64,000 bases of DNA from AP-15 sp963846635. Lineage in GTDB: Bacteria > Pseudomonadota > Alphaproteobacteria > ATCC43930 > CGMCC-115725. A program made the position numbers and the translations under genes. Numbering within the stretch: the stretch's first letter is position 1; every line of letters starts with the position of its first letter. The notes under the pieces are model-generated. The model saw only the letters and a list, made by a program, of their open reading frames with translations. It was not told where the DNA came from and searched no databases. The stretch is from contig CAWJXM010000049.1 in the NCBI GenBank assembly GCA_963846635.1, forward strand, positions 31,241 through 95,240, written 5' to 3'. Shown piece after piece: positions 7,941 to 17,188 of this stretch.

Positions 7941-9530
7941 ATGTCAGTTCTCAACCTCGAAAACGCGACAATTGCCGAGCTGCGGCAAACTCTGGCGGCT
8001 GGCCACACGACGGCTGCAGCATTGACCCAGACCTATCTCGCGCGGATTGCGGCCTATGACCACGCGGGACCGTGCCTCAATACCGTGCGTGAGATCAACC
8101 CCGACGCCATCGCGATCGCCGGGGCAGTTGATGCCGATCCCTCGGCGCGGCGCCGCCCGCTCGCCGGTATCCCGATCCTGGTCAAGGACAATATCGCCAC
8201 CGCCGACCAGCAGCACACGACGGCGGGATCATTGGCTCTAGCCGAAGCGAGGGCGCGGGAGGACGCCACTGTTGTCAAATTGCTGCGCGAGGCGGGTGCC
8301 GTGATTCTCGGAAAGGCCAATCTGACCGAGTTCGCCAACATTTTGGCGATCGACATGCCCGCAGGTTACAGCTCGCTTGGCGGCCAGGTCAGGAACCCGT
8401 ATGCGCCACAGCTCGATGCGTATGGCTTGCCGATTATCCCCCCGGGCGGGTCGAGTTCGGGATCGGCGGCGGCGGTCGCGGCCGGATTGGTTGCGGCGGC
8501 GATCGGTACCGAGACCTCGGGCTCGCTGTTATCGCCGGCCTCGCAATGCGGGCTGGTCACGATCAAACCCACTGTCGGTCTCGTCAGCCGCGCCGGCATC
8601 GTTCCGATCGCGCATAGTCAGGACACCGCCGGCCCATTGACGCGCACCGTGCGAGATGCGTCGATCCTGCTGAACGTATTGGCCGAGCGCGACCCGCTCG
8701 ATATCGCGACAGCGGGGCTAAAGCGCCCGTCCGATTATACGACGGCACTCGATAAGGACGGGTTGAGGGGTGCCCGCATCGGCGTGCCGAGCAACCCCGC
8801 CGACCCCGGCAACGATGTCTACTACCGGCCGTTACCGCCCCGCGCGGCAGCGGTCATGGAACAGGCGATCGCGGCAATAGCGGATCTCGGCGCAACGATC
8901 GTCCGCGCCAATATGCCGACCGCGGGCTGGATTGGCGGCCCCGGCACCGAGATCGCGATCCTCAACCACAACCGCGAGAGCCCAAACTGGCTGCAGCGCG
9001 TGCGCAAGCCACTCGTCTTTGTCTACGAGCTCAAACACGATCTCGAGATTTATCTGCGCGAGTGGGCGACCGCGACCGAAATGCGCAGCCTCGCCCAGAT
9101 CATCGCCTTCAACGAGGCGCATGCCGAACGCGCGCTGCGCTTTGGCCAGGACCTGTTTCTCGCAGCGGCGGCGACGCGCGGTGATTTGAGCGAAATCGAA
9201 TACAGTGCCGCACGGCAAATGGACCTGCGCTCGTCGCGCACTCTCGGCCTCGACCCTTATCTCGACCCTTATATAGAAGGCAATCGGCTCGATGCGGTGC
9301 TGTTTCCCGGAGTTGCCGGCGCATCGATTGCGGCAAAGGCGGGTTATCCGAGCGTGGCGGTGCCTGCTGGGTTTATCGGCGGCGAAGACAGCCCCGAATA
9401 CCCGCTTACCGCGACCTTTACCGGTCGTGCCTGGAGCGAGGAAACCTTGCTACGCTTTGCCTATGCCTTCGAACAGGCCACCTTGGCCCGCGCCCGCCGC
9501 CCGCCGCCAGGGCTCGGGCCGGTCAGCTAA
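7941..9530 (+). CDS. Amidase (amidase signature family)
   Basis: This 529-aa amidase-signature enzyme carries the Ser-cisSer-Lys triad: Lys82 in ILVKDNIAT, the cis-Ser near 172 in PGGSSSGSAAAV and the nucleophile near Ser195 in GTETSGSL. Sequence character is that of the broad amidase group (possibly peptide- or nitrile-pathway amides) rather than GatA, since no gatCB genes are near. The ATG at 7941 is chosen because SVLNLENATIAELR is the usual family N-terminus; the upstream TTG extension looks non-coding. The stop overlaps the end of the convergent carbonic anhydrase gene by 8 nt. Confidence 0.9.
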   Translation: MSVLNLENATIAELRQTLAAGHTTAAALTQTYLARIAAYDHAGPCLNTVREINPDAIAIAGAVDADPSARRRPLAGIPILVKDNIATADQQHTTAGSLALAEARAREDATVVKLLREAGAVILGKANLTEFANILAIDMPAGYSSLGGQVRNPYAPQLDAYGLPIIPPGGSSSGSAAAVAAGLVAAAIGTETSGSLLSPASQCGLVTIKPTVGLVSRAGIVPIAHSQDTAGPLTRTVRDASILLNVLAERDPLDIATAGLKRPSDYTTALDKDGLRGARIGVPSNPADPGNDVYYRPLPPRAAAVMEQAIAAIADLGATIVRANMPTAGWIGGPGTEIAILNHNRESPNWLQRVRKPLVFVYELKHDLEIYLREWATATEMRSLAQIIAFNEAHAERALRFGQDLFLAAAATRGDLSEIEYSAARQMDLRSSRTLGLDPYLDPYIEGNRLDAVLFPGVAGASIAAKAGYPSVAVPAGFIGGEDSPEYPLTATFTGRAWSEETLLRFAYAFEQATLARARRPPPGLGPVS

Positions 9531-10066
9531 AGATTTCGATCGAGCCGTCAAGCGCCATCAGCCCGGTCACGACAGCGAGCTGAGGGTGATGCTTAGCCAC
9601 GGCCTCGCGGAATTCCTCCAGCACTTCGCGGTGGGTTCTGGTCTCGACCTGCGGATTGGCGATGCTGTCATTGCCATACGCAACTCTTGCCGCACCGCAG
9701 TCGCGGTGGTCGATCGCGATGATCTTGTTGATGCGGTGCAGTTGCAGCGATGTCGCGGTGTTGTCCCAAAACGCCGGCCGCCAAGCCTTGAATTTGGGAG
9801 CGACGACGGCGATGGCGGCGCCGGCGATGCAAAGCTGGCTGTATTTGCCGGCTGAGTCCCTGCCCCTCCATGTATTTGTAGACCGGAGCAACCATGCGTG
9901 GATCGATGCACGACAACAGCATCGCGTCGTATTCGCCCTCGGCGGCCCGTGCGGATATCGGCAACGACGCCGCCAACCCGGCGATGCCGAGCGAGCGCAG
10001 CAGCCGGCGCCGATCGATCCGGCCGTCCAACGCTTCACAACAGCAGCAGGAAATGGTGGCACGCAT
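9523..10066 (-). pseudogene. Tat-exported beta-carbonic anhydrase, frameshifted
   Basis: The N-terminal part has a Tat-like signal (DRRRLLRSLGIAGLAASLP) followed by EYDAMLLSCIDPRM, which supplies the CxDxR zinc/catalytic dyad of beta-carbonic anhydrases. The remaining part (KYSQLCIAGAAIAVVAPKFKAW, then IDHRDCGA with the HxxC zinc pair) lies in another frame. The switch is near 9851-9857, where one extra base between the GQGL and AGKYS codons would explain it. All expected zinc ligands (Cys, His, Cys) are therefore present but in two frames. Family role: periplasmic CO2/bicarbonate interconversion. Either a recent pseudogene or a base-calling error. Confidence 0.8.
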
Positions 10067-10375
10067 CGATGTTCTCCTTGCAACCGGCGGCCGCGGACCG
10101 GTCCGATCAAATGCTTCTTGCGGAATTTGAAGGGTTCGCAAAACCGACTATTAGCAATCCCTATTTCACACGCGCCAACGCCAATTTGTCGCGGTACGAC
10201 CCGCTCTGCGACATCCGTCGGTGAATTGGAGCGGCTAAATAAGCTGTAAATCCGACCAAATCAGCTACTAAATATTGATTTTGATATAGTTAATATATCT
10301 TTCTGATTATCGAATGTTGACGACGCTCGTTCTCCTAATAAGCTGGCGCAAGGCAAATCACTACGGATTGCTGGA
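10067..10375. other. Intergenic, AT-rich
   Basis: No gene is seen. The segment 10240-10330 is distinctly AT-rich and probably holds the promoters of the transglycosylase gene and of the divergent carbonic anhydrase gene. Confidence 0.4.
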
Positions 10376-11020
10376 ATGTACTTCTTTCGGGCAATGACAA
10401 CTGCATTGTTGCTGAGCTTGGTTGTTGTCTCACCCAGCCTGGCAGCTAAACGCAAAGCAACCCGAGGTGCAGCATCCGTGAACGCGGTTAGCTCGCTTGA
10501 TCGCGTGGCTGTTGCGGTGGATGCCGCCGAATCAAGCCACGGCGCCGATCAGAGGATGTGGCGGGCCGACCCCACCGGACCCCAGGGCCCGATGCAGGTC
10601 AGCGAAGCGGCCGCAACCGATGTTGGTGGGGGCGACCGGTTCGATATCGACCAAAACCGGCAGATCGGACGCGCCTATCTAGCGCAACTCTATCGCCGCT
10701 ATCAAGACTGGCCTGATGCGATCGCTGCCTACAATTGGGGCATCGGCCATCTCGATGCTTGGGTAAAGGCGGGGCGGCCGAGCGGGGGTCTAGTGCCGGA
10801 GGTCGTCGCTTATCAAGGCCGCGTCTTGCGCGATAGCGGGCTGTGCCGCGGAACCTCGAACAATCTGGCGCGGCAACCCGCCGCGACCACAGCGGATTGC
10901 GAGGGTCTATCCGGGTTGATCGGCCAAGGTCGATATCCGCTGAGCGCTGCCACGAGCTTTTTTTACAACCAGCTTGACCGGGCGCTAAAGCTCGCACTGG
11001 AGCATGTCGGGTCGCACTGA
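10376..11020 (+). CDS. Secreted lytic transglycosylase-like protein (SLT domain)
   Basis: The 214-aa product begins with a signal peptide (MTTALLLSLVVVSPSLAA, cleavage probably after residue 24). The mature part holds an SLT-type fold: AVDAAESSHGADQRMW with the likely catalytic Glu, GPMQVSEAAATDVGGGDRFD (the GlMQv-like motif), NRQIGRAYLAQLYRRY and AIAAYNWGIGHLDAW (the AYNaG-like motif). Such enzymes cleave the MurNAc-GlcNAc bond of peptidoglycan in the periplasm. The internal ATG at 10394 is an alternative start. The gene is not obviously part of an operon. Confidence 0.85.
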   Translation: MYFFRAMTTALLLSLVVVSPSLAAKRKATRGAASVNAVSSLDRVAVAVDAAESSHGADQRMWRADPTGPQGPMQVSEAAATDVGGGDRFDIDQNRQIGRAYLAQLYRRYQDWPDAIAAYNWGIGHLDAWVKAGRPSGGLVPEVVAYQGRVLRDSGLCRGTSNNLARQPAATTADCEGLSGLIGQGRYPLSAATSFFYNQLDRALKLALEHVGSH

Positions 11021-11028
11021 CTGCCGTC

Positions 11029-11169
11029 TCACTGAGCCGTGCTAGCGGCCCAATGACCAACGAGAAGGGCCAACCGAAGGGTCAGGTTCCACATCAGCAA
11101 CACGAGCGCGATATTCGACAAAACCGCAGTCGACAACGGCAGCTTGTCTTCGACCGGGTGGGCCCGCAT
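11029..11169 (-). CDS. Small single-pass membrane protein, unknown
   Basis: A 46-aa product starts at an ATG preceded by AGGAGAG at good spacing. It contains one hydrophobic segment (STAVLSNIALVLLMWNLTLRLALLV) that would span the membrane, then a short tail. I do not recognise the family. It ends only 9 nt from the convergent transglycosylase gene. Real or not, it is the only coding candidate here. Confidence 0.4.
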   Translation of the reverse strand: MRAHPVEDKLPLSTAVLSNIALVLLMWNLTLRLALLVGHWAASTAQ

Positions 11170-11867
11170 TGGTTCTCTCCTGCACCAGCGCTGTGTTCGA
11201 CCCGGCGCTGGGATTAGCACGTGCAACCCTTAGCAAAAAATAAACCACCTAGCTATCAGGCTGTAATTCTCTCATATTGTTCTTTGATCGGCAGTTGACA
11301 TTGTAAAAAATATCGGCACCTGAGACTCAACGATAAATAATAAAGTTAACTCCAGGAGAACATCTCCCAGCGCCAGCGATCGAAAGCTGACGCAATGCCA
11401 TCCACGGCATTTCGCCAATCGACGCCTAATACCGGCTTTCAGTAATCCCAAGATGCGCTCCGCGCTACACTCTATTGCCATCGGGACTCCCCCTGACCTT
11501 GAGACAAACTGTTGAGCCAACACGGTTTTCTCAGAAGTGGAGCCCCGATGCACCACCCCCTATGAGAAATCCGGATTAGCCGTCGAAGGATTCATATGCG
11601 TCGCGCGAACGGCGCCGCTTACGCCAGCTGCCATCATTTGGGTCCCCTTCTCTTATCGGCTTCGGGCGGTCCGCTGTTGCCGGGGAAGCTCAGGTAGCAT
11701 GAACGGAACGGCAAGAGCTGCGGCATAGGTTTCATTGCCTATGACCTGGACGAGGGTTGTTTTGATTATTAGCCCCATCCTTTTCCGAGGACGCTCGCGC
11801 AACGTTTGCTCAGCTCTCGGAAATTCCTCCGAATTGCCTCTACCCAAGTTAATCGCAGTTGAGCGGC
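11170..11867. other. Long intergenic stretch, no gene supported
   Basis: About 700 nt without a convincing gene. Short open frames on both strands have no protein-like composition. Base content is lower in GC around 11230-11350, which suggests foreign or decayed DNA. Confidence 0.4.
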
Positions 11868-13010
11868 CTACATTGTGCCGGCGGTTACCCTACGGAATCG
11901 CAATAAAGCAAGCCATAGGAATAAACCACCAATCAGTGAAATGATGACGAACTGCGGCCAGACCACCGAGAAACCGGCGCCGCGGTAGAGGATCGCCTGC
12001 GCGAACGAGACAAAATGCACGGTTGGTAAGACCTGCAAGATCGTTGCGAGCCAGGGCGGCATGCTTTCGAGCGGCGTGTTGCTGCCGGAAAGCATCGCCA
12101 ACGGCAGATAAACCAGCAGGTACAGTAGGCCGAGTTGCGGCATCGAGCGCGCGATCGTGCCGAGCAGGAGGCCAATTGCTGTCGCGAAAAACAGATAGAT
12201 CGCGACGCCCAGCAGGAATAGCGGTATCGATCCCGCGATCGGAATATGCAGCAACCCGCGTACAACGACACTCAGCGATAGTGCGACCGCGACGACGATC
12301 ACGAGCCCGTTCGCCCAAATCTTTGATATCGCGATCTCGAACGGTGTTATTGGCATAACCAGCAGATGGTCCATCGTCCCGTGCTCGCGCTCGCGGACAA
12401 GCGCGGCTCCGGCGAGGACAATCGCCAGCATCGTCACGTTGTTGATGATCCCCATGATGCTGGTGAACCACGAGGTCTCGACATTAGGGTTGAAGGCGAT
12501 GCGGGTAACGAGGTTGACCGGCGTCGCTGGGGCACCTTGGGTCCGTGACAAGAAATTGCTGATCTCGGTCGTGATGATCTGCTGGGCGTAATCCGCTCCG
12601 AGGCCAGCTTGTACCATTGCCGTCGCATCGACATTGAACTGGATCGCGGGTCGGCGGCCGGCGAGGACATCGCGCGCGAAATTCGGTGGGATGTCGAGCA
12701 CGAAGGTGTATCGCCCGCTGTTCATCGCTGGGATAACATCGTTTTCAGCGATCGGCCGCGGCGGCTGAAAGTAGGGTGGCAGGAAGGCATGCGCGAGCCG
12801 TCGTGACAATTCCGAATGGTCTTCATCGACGATCGCTATCGAAGCGTTGTGCACCTCCTGCGAACTGCTTTGCGCTTGGGCCATAATGGCGAGCGAAAAC
12901 GCATAGATGAGAAGGCCGAGCAGCACGAAATCGCGCATGAAGGCTCGCAACTCCTTCGTGCCGAGCCAAAAGATGTTGGCTAGCGGGCGCACCGGTCGCC
13001 CCGGTGGCAT
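11868..13010 (-). CDS. yhhJ: ABC-2 type permease (YhhJ-like)
   Basis: This is a 380-aa ABC-2 membrane component: one N-terminal membrane segment (FVLLGLLIYAFSLAIMAQA), a large periplasmic domain (SSQEVHNASIAIVDEDHSELSRRL onward) and five or six C-terminal segments, with the PITPFEIAISKIW coupling region between them. Length and order match E. coli YhhJ, the last gene of a drug-export-like operon. The family begins at PLANIFWLGTKELR, so ATG 13010 is preferred. An in-frame ATG at 13145 and a GTG at 13163 (overlapping the rbbA stop) would add residues encoded by a palindromic repeat. No good ribosome-binding site precedes 13010, so the start is unsure. Confidence 0.85.
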   Translation of the reverse strand: MPPGRPVRPLANIFWLGTKELRAFMRDFVLLGLLIYAFSLAIMAQAQSSSQEVHNASIAIVDEDHSELSRRLAHAFLPPYFQPPRPIAENDVIPAMNSGRYTFVLDIPPNFARDVLAGRRPAIQFNVDATAMVQAGLGADYAQQIITTEISNFLSRTQGAPATPVNLVTRIAFNPNVETSWFTSIMGIINNVTMLAIVLAGAALVREREHGTMDHLLVMPITPFEIAISKIWANGLVIVVAVALSLSVVVRGLLHIPIAGSIPLFLLGVAIYLFFATAIGLLLGTIARSMPQLGLLYLLVYLPLAMLSGSNTPLESMPPWLATILQVLPTVHFVSFAQAILYRGAGFSVVWPQFVIISLIGGLFLWLALLRFRRVTAGTM

Positions 13011-13039
13011 GAATTTAACGGTTGGTACCCCGCGCCTTT

Positions 13040-13135
13040 TTTCGTCATGCCCGCGAAAGCGGGCATCCAGGGCGGCCAGCACCGTGCTCGCAGCCTTGGA
13101 CTCCCGCTTCCGCAGGGGCAACGTAGAAAAGAAAG
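13040..13135. repeat. Palindromic repeat at the rbbA-yhhJ junction
   Basis: The perfect stem ATGCCCGC (13047-13054), loop GAAA, GCGGGCAT (13059-13066) is followed by a second, imperfect half with CCCGCTTCCGCAGGGG. This is the common alphaproteobacterial element whose translation reads like LDARFRGHDE. It sits between the rbbA stop and the family-conserved start of yhhJ and keeps the frame open. Confidence 0.8.
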
Positions 13136-13162
13136 CAAGATTCATCTGTCGAGCTCCCGGCA

Positions 13163-15910
13163 CTAACGCTCCTGCTTGCGCAGTAACAGCAGGTTGAGCG
13201 CCGTGAGTGCCGGGATAAAAAGCGTCAGTGCCACGAGATTGGTTTCAAGGTCGGCAAACCCAAGCCCCTTGGTAAAGGTGCCGACGCTAACCGGCAGGTA
13301 GTAGGTCATCGGAAACAGACGGCCCATGATGCGCGCGATGCCTGTAAGCGAGGACACCGGCACCATCATTCCGGCGAACATCGTCGCCGGCAGCACCGTC
13401 AGAATGGCGGTGCCAAAGAGCGCGGCGATCTGGGTTCGGGCGAATGCCGAGACCATCGTGCCGTACGCTGTCGTCGCGACGACGTAAATCAGCGTGCCGG
13501 CCAGCAGGGTCGAGAAGCTCCCCTTGAGTGGGACCTCAAAGACAACCAAGGCCAACGTGAACATCAGCGTGAAATTGAACATCGCCAGCCCGACATAGGG
13601 CAGCTGCTTCCCCAATAGAAATTCAAGCCGGGTGACCGGTGTCACATAGAGATTTGTGATCGAGCCAAGCTCCTTTTCCCGCACGACAGCGAGCGCCATT
13701 AGGATCGCGGGGAACAGCGCCAGTTCCAGAGCCAATTGCGCCGGGACCATCGCATAGACGCTGTCGAAATTTTGATTGTATTTGAAGCGGACCTCGATAT
13801 TAGCGGGCGGAGGCGGCGCCGGCTGGTTCGTTGTGACGATGGGATCGGATAAATAGAGCTGATGCATCGCCTGCAGATAGCCGCGGATCGTCTGGGCGAT
13901 GAACGGCCTCGCCCCGTCGATCCAGGCGGCGACCCAGACCGGCCGGGCGCGCGCGATGTCGCGGCCAAAGCCGGGCGGGATTTCGATGCTGGCATCGATT
14001 TCGCCATCCGCGAGCCGCTTTTCGAGATCGGCATAATCGGCGAGCGGCGGCTTTTCGACAAAGTACGAGGAGCCGCGCAGCTCTTCGAGATAGGCGCGGC
14101 TTTCGTGGCTGTGATCGTGGTCGAGAACGGCAAAGGTAAGCGAATTGACGTCGGTTGAGATGCCAAAGCCGAAGACCAGCATCAAGAAGGTCGTGCCGAA
14201 GATCGCAAAGCCGATCCGGATCGGATCGCGCAGCAATTCCAAGGTCTCGCGGATCGTGCAGGCGAAAAGCCGGCGCAGGCTGAACCAGTTTTCCCGATCC
14301 GTATGCCTCTGCTGGGGTGCCCCTTCGCGGTACGGTGATGTAGAAGCCTCGCCAGCATCACCGGGAGCGCGCTCGCCCGCCGCCTCTTCGAGATAGGCGA
14401 TGAACGCGTCCTCGAGGGTGCCGGTGCCGCGCGCCGCGATCAGCCCCGCCGGCGTGTCAGTCGCCAGGACACGCCCTGAATCCATCAGCGAAAGCCGGTC
14501 GCACCGCTCGGCTTCGTTCATGAAATGGGTCGAGACGAAGATTGTCACGTTCTGATTGCGCGACAGATCGATCAGCAACTCCCAGAACTGGTCGCGCGCC
14601 AGCGGATCCACACCCGAGGTCGGCTCGTCGAGGATCAGCATTTCGGGTTCGTGGACGATCGCGACTGCCAACGACAGCCGCTGGCGGATGCCGAGCGGCA
14701 AAGCCTCAGCGTATTGGTCAACATGGTCGGCGAGACCGAAGCGATCGATCAATTCGGCGATGCGCATCTGTGCCTTGTGTGCTGGCAGATGGAACAGGCG
14801 GGCGTGAAGATCGAGGTTCTGCCGCGCCGTCAACTCGGCATAGAGCGAAAACGATTGTGACATGTAACCGACGCGGTTGCGCGCGTTCAGATCGCTCGTA
14901 TCGAGCGGGCGGCCGAACAGCAATGCCTCGCCCTCGCTGGCCGGCAGCAGACCGGTCAGCATCTTCATCGTCGTCGTCTTGCCGCAGCCGTTCGAGCCGA
15001 CAAATCCGAAGATTTCGCCGCGTTCGATCGCGAAGCTGACATGATCGACCGCGGTGAAGCTGCCAAACCGGCAAGTCAGGCCGCGCGCGGCAATGACGGG
15101 CTCGGCATCGACAACGCGCCGTGGCGGGATTGTCAGCCCGCGATGACCGGCGCGCTGCCGCTCCGGCAACAGCGCGATAAACGCCTCTTCGATCGCAGCG
15201 CTACCGGTCTCCCGTTTCAGCTCGGCCGGCGAGCCGGCGGCAATCACCTTGCCGCCGTTGATGGCGACGAGCCAATCGAAGCGCTCGGCCTCTTCCATAT
15301 ACGCGGTCGCGACCACGACGCTCATTCCAGTGCGCCGGGACCGCATGCGGTCAATCAGTTCCCAGAACTGGCGGCGCGATAATGGATCAACGCCGGTCGT
15401 CGGCTCATCGAGGATCAACAGGTCCGGGTCGTGGATCAGCGAGCAGCACAGTCCGAGCTTCTGCCGCATGCCGCCCGACAATTTTTTTGCCGGCCGGTCG
15501 GCAAACGGGGCGAGCCCGGTGGCCGCGAGCAGATCGGCAATGCGCCACTCCCGATCGGCGCGCGACTGTCCGAACAACCGGCCAAAAAATTCGATGTTCT
15601 CGCGAATGCTGAGATCGGGATAAAGGTTCTTGCCGAGCCCTTGCGGCATATACGCGATGCGCGGGCAGATTGCGGCGCGATGCGCCGCGTCCGAGATGTC
15701 GCCGTCAAGGACGCGGGCGGCGCCCGATTGAATATGCCGGGCGCCGGCGATGATCGCGAGTGCGGTCGATTTGCCGACGCCATCCGGACCGATCAATCCG
15801 ACGAGGCGGCCTGCGGGGACGGCCAGACTGACATCGTCAAGCGCCGTCGTTTTTCCGTAGACCTGGGTGACGTGGTCAAGCTGCGCGATGGGTGAGCGGT
15901 TTTCGTTCAC
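13163..15910 (-). CDS. rbbA: RbbA-type ABC transporter: two ATPase domains fused to an ABC-2 permease
   Basis: The 915-aa protein has two nucleotide-binding domains and a membrane domain. The first has GPDGVGKS near residue 42, LSGGMRQK and ILDEPTTGVDPLSR. The second has GSNGCGKT near 304, a divergent signature LPLGIRQRL and ILDEPTSGVDPLAR. That odd second signature, plus VVVATAYMEEAERFDWLVAI, is characteristic of E. coli RbbA (YhiH). The C-terminal half, from about 555, is a YhhJ-like permease with six segments. RbbA has been described as a ribosome-associated ATPase; the operon context suggests export. It starts at GTG and overlaps the upstream HlyD gene by 4 nt, so the two are translationally coupled. 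Confidence 0.93.
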   Translation of the reverse strand: MNENRSPIAQLDHVTQVYGKTTALDDVSLAVPAGRLVGLIGPDGVGKSTALAIIAGARHIQSGAARVLDGDISDAAHRAAICPRIAYMPQGLGKNLYPDLSIRENIEFFGRLFGQSRADREWRIADLLAATGLAPFADRPAKKLSGGMRQKLGLCCSLIHDPDLLILDEPTTGVDPLSRRQFWELIDRMRSRRTGMSVVVATAYMEEAERFDWLVAINGGKVIAAGSPAELKRETGSAAIEEAFIALLPERQRAGHRGLTIPPRRVVDAEPVIAARGLTCRFGSFTAVDHVSFAIERGEIFGFVGSNGCGKTTTMKMLTGLLPASEGEALLFGRPLDTSDLNARNRVGYMSQSFSLYAELTARQNLDLHARLFHLPAHKAQMRIAELIDRFGLADHVDQYAEALPLGIRQRLSLAVAIVHEPEMLILDEPTSGVDPLARDQFWELLIDLSRNQNVTIFVSTHFMNEAERCDRLSLMDSGRVLATDTPAGLIAARGTGTLEDAFIAYLEEAAGERAPGDAGEASTSPYREGAPQQRHTDRENWFSLRRLFACTIRETLELLRDPIRIGFAIFGTTFLMLVFGFGISTDVNSLTFAVLDHDHSHESRAYLEELRGSSYFVEKPPLADYADLEKRLADGEIDASIEIPPGFGRDIARARPVWVAAWIDGARPFIAQTIRGYLQAMHQLYLSDPIVTTNQPAPPPPANIEVRFKYNQNFDSVYAMVPAQLALELALFPAILMALAVVREKELGSITNLYVTPVTRLEFLLGKQLPYVGLAMFNFTLMFTLALVVFEVPLKGSFSTLLAGTLIYVVATTAYGTMVSAFARTQIAALFGTAILTVLPATMFAGMMVPVSSLTGIARIMGRLFPMTYYLPVSVGTFTKGLGFADLETNLVALTLFIPALTALNLLLLRKQER

Positions 15911-17004
15911 GGCGCCGGGCTCGGCTGTAGTTGCGGCGGCCAGGCGGCTTTCGGATCGGTGCGCACATAGGCAACGCCCGGCAGTCCGCTGCGCACGATC
16001 CGCGCCCGGCCTTTCAGCCGGTCGGGATCGATCCGCACCCGCACCCGGAACATCAGCTTGTCCCGCTCATCCTTGGTCTCGACAGTTTTCGGGGTGAATT
16101 GCGCTTGGCTCGCGACAAACACGACCTTGGCCGGAATGACGTGATTGGGATAGGCATCGAGCACAATGCGCGCGTCCGAACCGACCGCGACGCGACCCGC
16201 ATCGGCAGTCGGTAGGTAGATATCCATATAGACATATGAGGTATCGAGCATCGTAAAGATCTTGCCGCCTGCCGGCAGCACTTCCCCGACATTGGCAACG
16301 CGGTATTCGATCGGCCCTTCTTTTGGCGCGATAAGTGTGTTGTCGAGAATATTGACGCGGTAAAGCTCGACATCGTGCGTCGCGGCGTCGAGTGCTTGCT
16401 GCGCCTCCGAGACGTGCTGAGTCGCCGCTTCCTGGCCGGCAACCGCCGCGGCCATTTGCTGACGCCGCTGATCGAATTGTTCGACGGTTGCAAAACCCTT
16501 TGGCACCAGAGCGGCGCTTCGGTCAAGCTCCTGTTTGGCAAAGGTGACTTGGGTTTGTTGCTGCGCGAGATTGGCCTTGGCTTCGTCGAGGGCTCGCTGC
16601 GCTTCGCTGACCAGGGCCTCGTCTTTTTTGAGCGTCGCCGCGAGATCCTGCGTGTCCATCATCGCGACGACTTGCCCCGGCTGTACCATGTTGCCTTCAT
16701 CGACAAATAGTTTTGCGATGCGGCCGGCAAACTTGGTGTCGATGTCAACCTCATCGGCTTCGAGACGGCCATTGCTCCAAGCGAAGCCTGGTGGAAGCCC
16801 GGGCTGCGTATGCTGCCACCAATAGACGCCTCCGGCCGCTGCGAGCAGCAGCAACAAAACAAGTGGCCGCCCGGAGCGCCGTCGTCGCGGCTTCGGTGCG
16901 GGGGCTTCTATCACCGCCGGAAGGTTGACCGGAGCACTGGGGGCGAGTGGAGCGATCCGATCGCCTTCGGTGTGTTCAACGCTTTCGGGTTTTCCGTCAG
17001 ACAT
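15907..17004 (-). CDS. yhiI: HlyD-family membrane fusion protein (YhiI-like)
   Basis: The 365-aa adaptor has a cytoplasmic N-terminus, one membrane anchor (RPLVLLLLLAAAGGVYWW, residues 47-64), a biotinyl-lipoyl half (GRIAKLFVDEGNMVQPGQVVAMMD), a coiled-coil hairpin rich in Ala/Glu/Gln (residues about 125-210) and the closing strand region around PKEGPIEYRVANVGEVLPAGGKI. It would link the RbbA/YhhJ inner-membrane complex to an outer-membrane channel. It is the first gene of the three-gene operon. A FixK-type box (17053-17066) lies upstream at the spacing of a class II activator site. Confidence 0.92.
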   Translation of the reverse strand: MSDGKPESVEHTEGDRIAPLAPSAPVNLPAVIEAPAPKPRRRRSGRPLVLLLLLAAAGGVYWWQHTQPGLPPGFAWSNGRLEADEVDIDTKFAGRIAKLFVDEGNMVQPGQVVAMMDTQDLAATLKKDEALVSEAQRALDEAKANLAQQQTQVTFAKQELDRSAALVPKGFATVEQFDQRRQQMAAAVAGQEAATQHVSEAQQALDAATHDVELYRVNILDNTLIAPKEGPIEYRVANVGEVLPAGGKIFTMLDTSYVYMDIYLPTADAGRVAVGSDARIVLDAYPNHVIPAKVVFVASQAQFTPKTVETKDERDKLMFRVRVRIDPDRLKGRARIVRSGLPGVAYVRTDPKAAWPPQLQPSPAP

Positions 17005-17052
17005 GATTTCTACCTAATCGGGTTAAGCTATATGATACTCAGCAAGCGATTG

Positions 17053-17066
17053 TTGATTTGGATCAA
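17053..17066 (-). promoter_or_regulatory. FixK/FNR box upstream of the yhiI-rbbA-yhhJ operon
   Basis: TTGATTTGGATCAA matches TTGA-N6-TCAA at all eight fixed bases. Its centre is 55 nt upstream of the yhiI ATG, which allows a class II promoter (-41.5) with a start near 17018 and a short leader carrying TTAGGTAG. Confidence 0.75.
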
Positions 17067-17119
17067 GTCGTGGCATTCGCGTTTCCTCGCAGCAAAAAAA
17101 CTTCTGCTGCATGACGGCG

Positions 17120-17133
17120 TTGATCTGGGTCAA
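17120..17133 (+). promoter_or_regulatory. FixK/FNR box upstream of the CBS-BON gene
   Basis: TTGATCTGGGTCAA matches TTGA-N6-TCAA fully. Centre 17126.5 predicts transcription near 17168, 21 nt before the GTG start at 17189, which has GGAGGT in front. Confidence 0.8.
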
Positions 17134-17188
17134 TGCAGGGAAAATTTAGTTTTGTGTTAGTTGCCAGATGCTGACGCGGAGGTAAAAA

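Noticed and set aside
13163..15910. Reading the fused ABC protein as two genes joined by a lost stop
   Set aside because: The same two-ATPase plus permease order is native to RbbA-type proteins, including the divergent second signature.
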